From: Trachythela sp. YZ-2020
Taxonomy: Eukaryota; Cnidaria; Anthozoa; Malacalcyonacea; Clavulariidae
NCBI GenBank assembly: GCA_016169945.1
Contig: JADLSH010000114.1
Span: forward strand, 310,001-374,000
Direction: 5' to 3'
DNA length: 64,000 bases
This document shows, in pieces, positions 58,003 through 64,000 of the stretch. The notes under the pieces were generated by a model. That model was given only the letters and a program-made list of their open reading frames with translations. It searched no databases and was not told the DNA's origin. Position 1 is the stretch's first letter; each line of letters starts with the position of its first letter. Position numbers and translations under genes: made by a program.

Positions 58003-58460
58003 TGATCAGATTTATACAGCAAGGACTTGGAGCATGTCTACCTTCTGTATGTCAGATGAGTTTGGATCCGACCTTAAATTTCCTTAGTTTTTCATACCAC
58101 CAAATTGTCATAAAATTCTTCCTTGTCTTTCTTTAGTATCAACCCTGGTCTACAGTTAGGTGTTGGTATCAATGATTTATAGCAAGATTGTATTGATGTT
58201 ATATTTTTTGTACAATAAATTAAGAGAAGTAATGTGTTATGAATTTATAGACAAGCCAAGTTTCTGTATCTATAGCCGGGCACACACGCTGTGATTTTAG
58301 TCGGTCAATGTATGGTTTAGATGCATGGTATTTAACGAAGTTAAAATAAATAGCCCACTGATCATACTACTGACTACATGTTTCTCGTTTTAACATGTGT
58401 CTAAAGCATATAGATCGGCCGATTAAAATCATGAAAAGGCTAGTTTAGGGGTTGTTTATG

Positions 58461-58893
58461 CACTAGTCAATTGAAACCCGGCCCCCCTCCTCCCACCCCT
58501 GTGCATATGCGGTGTTTTAACGGGACTTTGCGGGGGAAATACAGAGTTTTAACAAACGTTGCCATCATACTACCCGGGTTTTAACCCCGACACAAAGACC
58601 GGGATAAAATGCCGGGGATTTAACTCTCGTAGAGCCTTCGATTTAATAAACTGACATACGTTCACCAGACTTTCTTCTTTGACAGCTCCCTCTAACCGCA
58701 CGTTTTTATATAAAAAATGACTGATCAGACGACTAGATGAAAAGCTAGACTTTGTAAAGCTATATGATCAGCCTGGCAAGCCGGGCATTTTAACAAATGG
58801 ACAACATTTTAAGGCCGGGATTTTAACACTCGAGAAATGTTAAAATGCCCGCATACTCCCGAGCGTTGGGGGGGGGGATTCAATTGACTAGTG
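58461..58893. mobile_element. MITE-like element with CACTAGTCAATTGAA ends
   Basis: CACTAGTCAATTGAAACC at 58461 and its complement ending at 58893 enclose 433 bp. The inner segments repeat GGGATTTTAAC/GTTAAAATGCCCG motifs in both orientations. No clear target duplication. Confidence 0.6.
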
Positions 58894-59287
58894 TATTACT
58901 CTCTCTTGCTTCTGCTTTGTAGCAAGTACGCGTTTTGCCGAGATCACTGATATGGAAAACTAGCTAGATAATCTTTTAGGATTAAATGAGGCACATTTAA
59001 TCAGGTCAGAATATCTATAATGGGAAGAGATTTTTAAAGCTGTCAAATTATCTACAATTGAATTGTTAGGTGTTTACTATCGTTGTTGGTACTATCGTTG
59101 TTGGTACTATAGTTGTTAGTTTTACGTTATACTATCAAGCAAATATCTTTTGTTATGTGGCTTAAAAGATATAGTGAATATAGCTTCCCACACCTCATTT
59201 TACGAGTTTAAGAACGTTTTAACCACAAGATAACGAGAATTCAGGGCGGCCATATTGGTATGAACGGGTTGTTATAGATTTTTAGGT

Positions 59288-59392
59288 TATATCGTCATGT
59301 TTCGCGCACAATAGAGTTAGGGTTAGGGATTAGATTGGGATTGGGGTGCAGATTAAAGAGAAATATATTCGTGCGCGAAACATGACGATACT
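59288..59392. repeat. Small inverted repeat around TTAGGG-like sequence
   Basis: ATCGTCATGTTTCGCGCAC at the left is inverted at the right (GTGCGCGAAACATGACGAT). It encloses GTTAGGGTTAGGG and derivatives. A compact hairpin, perhaps a tiny MITE. Confidence 0.55.
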
Positions 59393-59640
59393 ACCGATTT
59401 TTACGTCTTGTGTACGACTCCATTTCATACCCAGCAAATTAGCTCAGTATAATGAAGTAGAAATCTTCTCAACCTGAAACCCCTGCTATTTTCTCCTCAA
59501 TCTGTATAATAATAATAATAATAATGGTTTTATTATCCATCTTTGGTATAAAAAGTACAATGGATTTACAAGAAATTAGAGAATTAGACTATTTTGTTCA
59601 AAAATATATATATGTTATTTACCGGATTGGAGGTCCGTAT

Positions 59641-59722
59641 AGAGAAATATTTCTCGAGGTCTTAAAAACGGCCCGAGGCCGAAGGCCGAGGGACGTTTTT
59701 AAGACCGAGAGAAATATTTCTC
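59641..59722. repeat. 82-bp palindrome beside the recombinase element
   Basis: AGAGAAATATTTCTC, then GGTCTTAAAAACG and CCGAGGCCG, are mirrored after a short loop. TTATATGGCTTT and TCTGATTGG follow, as at 49371-49420. Probably the left boundary structure of the element encoding the tyrosine recombinase. Confidence 0.7.
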
Positions 59723-59829
59723 TTTATTATATGGCTTTATGAAATCCGCGGTTCTGATTGGCTAGCGAGCGGGATAAAAAAAACCCGCCGGATAAGTGGT
59801 CCGGGATAAAGTATATCGGACCGTAAAAA

Positions 59830-60130
59830 CGGCCCGAAATAAAAATTTTTTAAACGCTTTTAAAAAAATTTAACAGTATTTAAAAAATATTAAAACATTT
59901 GAAAAATTTTTAAAATTTTAAATTTTTAAAATAAAAATTTTAAAAATTTGCAATTTAACAAAAAAACAATATATACCATCGGACCGGAAAGAAAAATTAA
60001 AAATAAAATAAAACATAAAAATAAAAAAAATAAAAGTATAAAAATAAAAAATTTTTTACATTTTTTATTTTTAATTTTAAATTTTTTAAAAAAAAATTTA
60101 AAAATTTGCAATATCAAAACTAAAACAACT
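59830..60130. repeat. Low-complexity A/T tract
   Basis: Nearly pure runs of A and T (TTTTTAAAATTT, AAATAAAA). Open frames here encode only K/N/I/F and are compositional artefacts. Confidence 0.8.
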
Positions 60131-60569
60131 CCCATCCATATATATAATAGCCAACGTTAAACGGTCAATCCGTTTCCCTATTCGGATAAAAAAGTACAGG
60201 ATTTCTGTTTTTAGTACCGGACCGCGCTCTGCTGCGCTCGGCGGTCAAAATCTTAATTTATGTCTTAATTAATTTTAAGATGAAACTAACAGTCTGATAA
60301 ATATTAATACGGACCGACCATACCGGTAAATAATATTTTTTTTTTTTTTTAATTCCCCCCTCTGAATTTCCCCAACCTCCCCTCCCGCACGCGAATGAAG
60401 CTGCCAAATAAGGAAGTCACCTGACATGTTTATTTAAAAAATTCAAAAACGAAACATTCTGAATACAAGCATTTTTCAAGCGAACAAAAGTCGTTTAAAT
60501 ATATAAATATCCAATGGAAGTTTATTATAAAGGAATCATATCTAACAGAAAACCCTCAAAAAGGTTATG

Positions 60570-62023
60570 TTAGTCCGAGTCACTGTCATCGCTCAAGATA
60601 ACACGCCTTTTTTTGGCAAAAGTTGCTTCTGCCAGTTCTGGAGCTCTGATCGGACTTTTACTCGCGTTGAGAAAAAAGTTGAAATGACAGCCTTCGATCT
60701 TTTGAATTGTTGCTCCTGAAAACATGCCTTCGACTGCAGACTGGTTGGAGTAGGAAAGGTTTTGTTGTTGGAGACTGTATTGTGATTCATTTGGTTGATC
60801 GAATTGGCGCTTGGTTTGTGGCAGAAGACGAGGCTCCTGAACGACTTAAAACGAACGACATTTTTCGCTGATGTGCTGTCGAAGCGGATTTGTAAGAATC
60901 GAGGCTTTTCAAATTCTTGTGACCGCTCAGTTGGGCGACGTAATTCTCGGGAATATTGGCATCCATTAAACGGGAAATACAGGTTTTTCTCACCGAGTGG
61001 TTTGTGATGTTACCAGGCAATTTAGCAGCTTTCGCAGCCTTCGAAAGAAACTTGCCAATTTCGTTTTTTCCGAGTGGAGCTTTGTTATACCAGATCTGAG
61101 AACCTGGCTGGCGACGGTGGTTTATAGCCAGGAAGAATGAAGAGTCCGGCTGTTTCATTTCATCTGGTCGATGCTGGGAAAATGCACGATATAACTGAAC
61201 AGGACAACGTTCGTTGTGAGTTGCTTGCGCTGTGGGATAAAAGGCTCTCTGATGTTGCCCGTCGCCGTGCCTGGTCTTTGAACCTCGTTCAGCTTTCCAC
61301 AACAACAATTCGCTGCCTGTTTCGGGGTCTTTACTGATGGATACGTCTCCCCACTTTAGTCTTCTCGACTCGTCACGCGCTCGAAAGCCGAAATGAAGGG
61401 AAAGGACCCACCAAACGGTCCTCTGGAGAACTTCTGGGTCGTGTTTTCCGAACAAACCCAACTCGAAGAACTTGTCTTCCTCTGCCGTCGTCAACTCTCG
61501 ACAAGCTTGGTCAAGTCGGTTTTCTTTGGCGTGTTGTTGGACAAGCTCTCGTTTCTTCGCTATGAGAACTTCACGGGATTTGGCAAAAACCTGGTCTTTT
61601 AAGATATTCATTGTAGAACTCTTGTCGTTCAAATATCTCTGCAAACTTCTCTGGAAGTCCTTGAGAGAAGTAGGTTCATAAACGCTGCCATTTCTCTTGC
61701 GTACATTCATGAAAAACTTCGCGAGCTGGACATTTAATTCTTTGGCAGGTATGTTTTCAATTTCTCTTGTCTCGTATATTGATTCAAAGTACCTTTTAAT
61801 AACATTTATGTCGTACGTCGTCTTCTTTTTCGTGTTATCTGGGCGCTGCCTTTCGATAAAACTTTGAATTTCACCCAACTCTTCGGGGTGAAGTTAGACA
61901 AATTTGGCCCTCCACTGCTCTTCTAGGCGCTAAAACGTCGTTTCTATCAATGCTAGGAAGAGTAATATCTTCTGTGGGATAGTAAAATTCACTTTCACTG
62001 TGTTCTTCATCGTCTGCAGACAT
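60570..62023 (-). pseudogene. Crypton-like tyrosine recombinase, nearly intact (two one-base shifts)
   Basis: The ATG at 62023 opens MSADDEEHSESEFYYPTEDI to ICLTSP. There a CCCC run (about 61877-61880), one base longer than the flanking frames require, shifts the frame into EELGEIQSFIERQRP. The frame then stays open for about 360 codons to 60787. Catalytic residues are visible: R in LHFGFRARDESRRLKWGD, H-x-x-R in NHSVRKTCISRL, H in QLSGHKNL and the nucleophile Y in KSLDSYKSAS. A second shift near 60800 leads to QYSLQQQNLSYSNQ, MFSGATIQ and the basic-acidic tail KKRRVILSDDSDSD (stop 60570). The fold fits the DUF3504/Crypton family, which integrates via a tyrosine recombinase without DDE chemistry. 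Both shifts could be sequencing errors. Confidence 0.85.
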
Positions 62024-62219
62024 TTTAATGTTAAAAAGTAGCCTTAAATAAGCTCGTCTTTAAATTTTTAAAAATAAAAACATTGGCTCTACGGCTTTAA
62101 ATCTCGCGCGGTCCGTACGGGCTCATACGGACCGCTCGCGTAGCCAATCAGATTGCAGAAAAGCGTAAAATACGATTTCGGACCGCAAGAAAAAAAATAA
62201 ACTATATTATATCTATATT

Positions 62220-63550
62220 ATATGTAAAGTAGAAACTAGTTCAATTTCCAATAATTACCAAATTTAAAAATATTTGGAAAGTTAAAAATGTTTAAAAATG
62301 TCTAACTCTTTTTCAGAAGTGGTATAGCTCTAGGAATAAAAGATTGTTGATGTCTTTTAGTATGCGATATGATATGTGGCAGTTCATTTGTTCTTCTTAT
62401 TTCGTAATGGTGGATTGGTGGTTTATAATCCCCGAGCCGGGCATTAGCCAGGCGAGAAGACTAATTCCGCTCTGATATTTATCACACCCGGAAAAAAAGG
62501 GAGATCTAAAGATCTCAAAAATTTCAGGCGCGTAGTTCAGGTTACAGTGGTGTGGTCTACTTTTGATCTCAAAGTATGGCAGTTTGTTGGTAGGTGAGAT
62601 TGAGAGAAAAAAAAAAAAAAGGTCTAAGTGTATTGAATTACTTTAACTTTGGAGCTGTGCTGTGTCTGTCCGGATCTTTCTTTCACTTTACTTTTTAAAA
62701 AAATAAAGAAGAAAAATATATAAGAATATAGGTTTGTTTATATTGTTATTACAACCAAAGAAGTGTTGATGTATTTTTGTTCTAAAACTTTTGCTATATA
62801 TATATATTTTTTTTATATATGATTAAAGTATATGTTATTTTTACGATGAAAAAGAAAAAATTAAAGAAAGAGAAACAGAAATCATTTTTATTATTCAATC
62901 TTACACTGATTTCAAATCAAAAGAATTTTTATCAGTAAAATGTTTTTTAGTTTGTGTTTATTTCAGAAACATTATATTTAAGAGTTGAATTTTCCAAGAT
63001 TTTACGATAGTCATAAGCTCACATATACTGTATATGCCATAAATTCATACCTAATTCATAAATTATTTTGATTATTTTTGCTATTTTTACTATTTATTTT
63101 TGTTTTGTTAAAATGTATTTTTGTATTTTTAGTGTTGCTATGTATACAGTGCTTCCACTACTTATGACGACAGTGTTACGTTAGAAATATTTCGTGTAAT
63201 ATCTTTCAGAAACCATGTATATAGTTTCCTTTCAAGCCTTTGAAGTTTTTCCTTTCAAGGCAAATTTTTAAATGTTCTTCAAACTCATTTAAGAATGAAC
63301 GAAAGTTCAAAAAACAGACGCTGTCCTTTGAGTGCGTCATGCCGCTTTGAGGGTTGGAGGCGTCATAAAATGAGGAGGGTAAGATATTACTATCTGTTTT
63401 TTAGCGAAAATTATACCCAGTGAAGAAAATGCAAACACACTGACCAGAACTTACTTCCAAACATTTCAACGAAAAGCTTTTGGTGCTGGCATTTTTTTCC
63501 TGTTTTTTGCATAATGTTGAAACCAACAAAAAATGTATTATAATGTTGTT
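62220..63550. other. No gene; AT-rich, one diverged Y-repeat end
   Basis: CCCCGAGCCGG at 62441 with CTAATTCCGCTCTGATATTT and CACACCCGG resembles the Y unit at 16845-16915. Poly-A (62610-62625) and TATATA tracts (62795-62820) follow. Nothing else is recognised. Confidence 0.45.
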
Positions 63551-63551
63551 G

Positions 63552-64000
63552 TTAAACTGTCATTTGTTTAGTAGGAGGGATGAATTTGTTGCATGGATTG
63601 GTCTGATCACTTTGGATTCTTTGGAATTCTTTTGTGGTAAGATTTTCTCTTCTGTCTTCCAAAGTTTCAAAATTGTGTCGGGATGCTCCAAGAATGTTCA
63701 GGCACCAATTTTGTACAGTCTCTACTTCATCCACAAGGTATTGGGGCAATTCGCTCCATATTGGTGCAGCATACTTTGTTTTCTTTACCATATTTTCAAT
63801 GCGACAGTTCCATTGCAAGTTATTTTGATACCATATACCCAGTAGTTTGTGGCACTTGACTCTTTCCACTACGTTATTACCAATAACTAATGATGCAGGC
63901 TCTGGGACCGCATTATTGAAACATATCCACATCTCTTTCGTTTTTTTCGGATTTATCGTCATCTTGTTCCTAGTGGACCATTGTTGTAATGCTTCGAGAA
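63552..64000 (-). pseudogene. LINE reverse-transcriptase C-terminal fragment, runs off right edge
   Basis: The minus strand reads (edge) WST.N then KMTINPKKTKEMWICF, VERVKCHKLLGIWYQNNLQW, KKTKYAAPIWSELPQYLVDE, VQNWCLNILGASRHNFETLE, and a stop at 63552. This is the thumb and C-terminal region of a non-LTR reverse transcriptase, with the palm beyond base 64000. Part of the motif between IENMVKKT and KYAAPIW appears deleted. Confidence 0.7.

Larger units (their letters stand above)
57011..58182 (+). pseudogene. SAMM50: SAMM50 third partial copy, exons E4-E5
   Basis: Exons 57011-57149 and 58137-58182 have the same lengths and splice sites as E4 and E5. The coding changes are few ([30 protein letters not shown]) and there is no stop or frameshift. 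E3 is missing. A relic, or an exon donor for other transcripts. Confidence 0.78.
56548..58442 (+). repeat. Third, shorter copy of the SAMM50 3' segment
   Basis: Matches about 7600-9295 of copy 1, with more divergence. Private insertions: a 105-bp hairpin (56735-56839), a Harbinger-like piece (57236-57484) replacing intron sequence, and a hAT-like MITE (57716-58002). It is separated from copy 2 by about 10 kb. Confidence 0.8.

Noticed and set aside
59926..60160. Lysine- and phenylalanine-rich ORFs on both strands
   Set aside because: Pure A/T low-complexity sequence; compositional artefact.
63480..63845. 121-codon plus-strand ORF
   Set aside because: It is the antisense shadow of the LINE reverse-transcriptase fragment on the minus strand.

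Overview
The window looks like transposon-saturated nuclear DNA of a marine invertebrate, most likely a cnidarian such as a coral or sea anemone. This is inferred from AT-rich composition, spliced genes, degenerate TTAGGG-like arrays, and the mix of P, PIF/Harbinger, hAT, Crypton-like and non-LTR elements. It was read by eye, with no database search. Two host loci are clear: the 3' half of SAMM50 (mitochondrial outer-membrane sorting and assembly protein, plus strand, five exons from 2572 to 9001) and the first exon of a START lipid-transfer protein (minus strand, 405 to the left edge, with a one-base frameshift). A third host-like gene, for a cysteine-rich single-pass membrane protein, lies at 49947-51092 on the minus strand and has a transposon inserted in its coding sequence.

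Large-scale layout: a segment starting in a SAMM50 intron is duplicated head to tail. Copy 1 runs 6564-32001 and copy 2 runs 32005-46765. A third, shorter copy lies at about 56548-58442. The three copies carry SAMM50 exons E3-E5, E3-E5 and E4-E5, all with open frames and good splice sites. The ancestral duplicated unit was about 9 kb. It contained SAMM50 E3-E5, a LINE reverse-transcriptase 3' fragment, a PIF/Harbinger element and a repeat called Z here. Comparing the copies gives natural empty sites, so many insertions can be delimited to the base with their target-site duplications (TSDs).

Insertions private to copy 1: a palindromic TA-target MITE (9499-10276), a 6.9-kb composite (11472-18368) holding a P-like element which in turn holds a hAT-like MITE, and an 8.8-kb P element (19889-28720). 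The P element has THAP-type transposase exons and sits inside the Harbinger Myb-like ORF. Insertions private to copy 2: a hAT-like MITE (32917-33208), a 1.4-kb unclassified insertion (33334-34731) and a 4.3-kb element with a 9-bp TSD (41128-45439). That last element carries an intact two-exon Myb/SANT-like gene facing a broken acidic, HIRAN-like gene, and no transposase that I recognise. It is the best candidate for an undescribed system.

From 46766 to the right edge there are Mutator-like, mariner-like, Harbinger-like and hAT-like MITEs and LINE fragments. A 2.07-kb element with a 6-bp TSD carries a broken C2H2/acidic ORF. A nearly intact Crypton-like tyrosine-recombinase gene (60570-62023) lies next to a large palindrome, and another LINE fragment runs off the right edge. 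Nearly every mobile ORF has one to three lesions, which points to recent but mostly dead activity.
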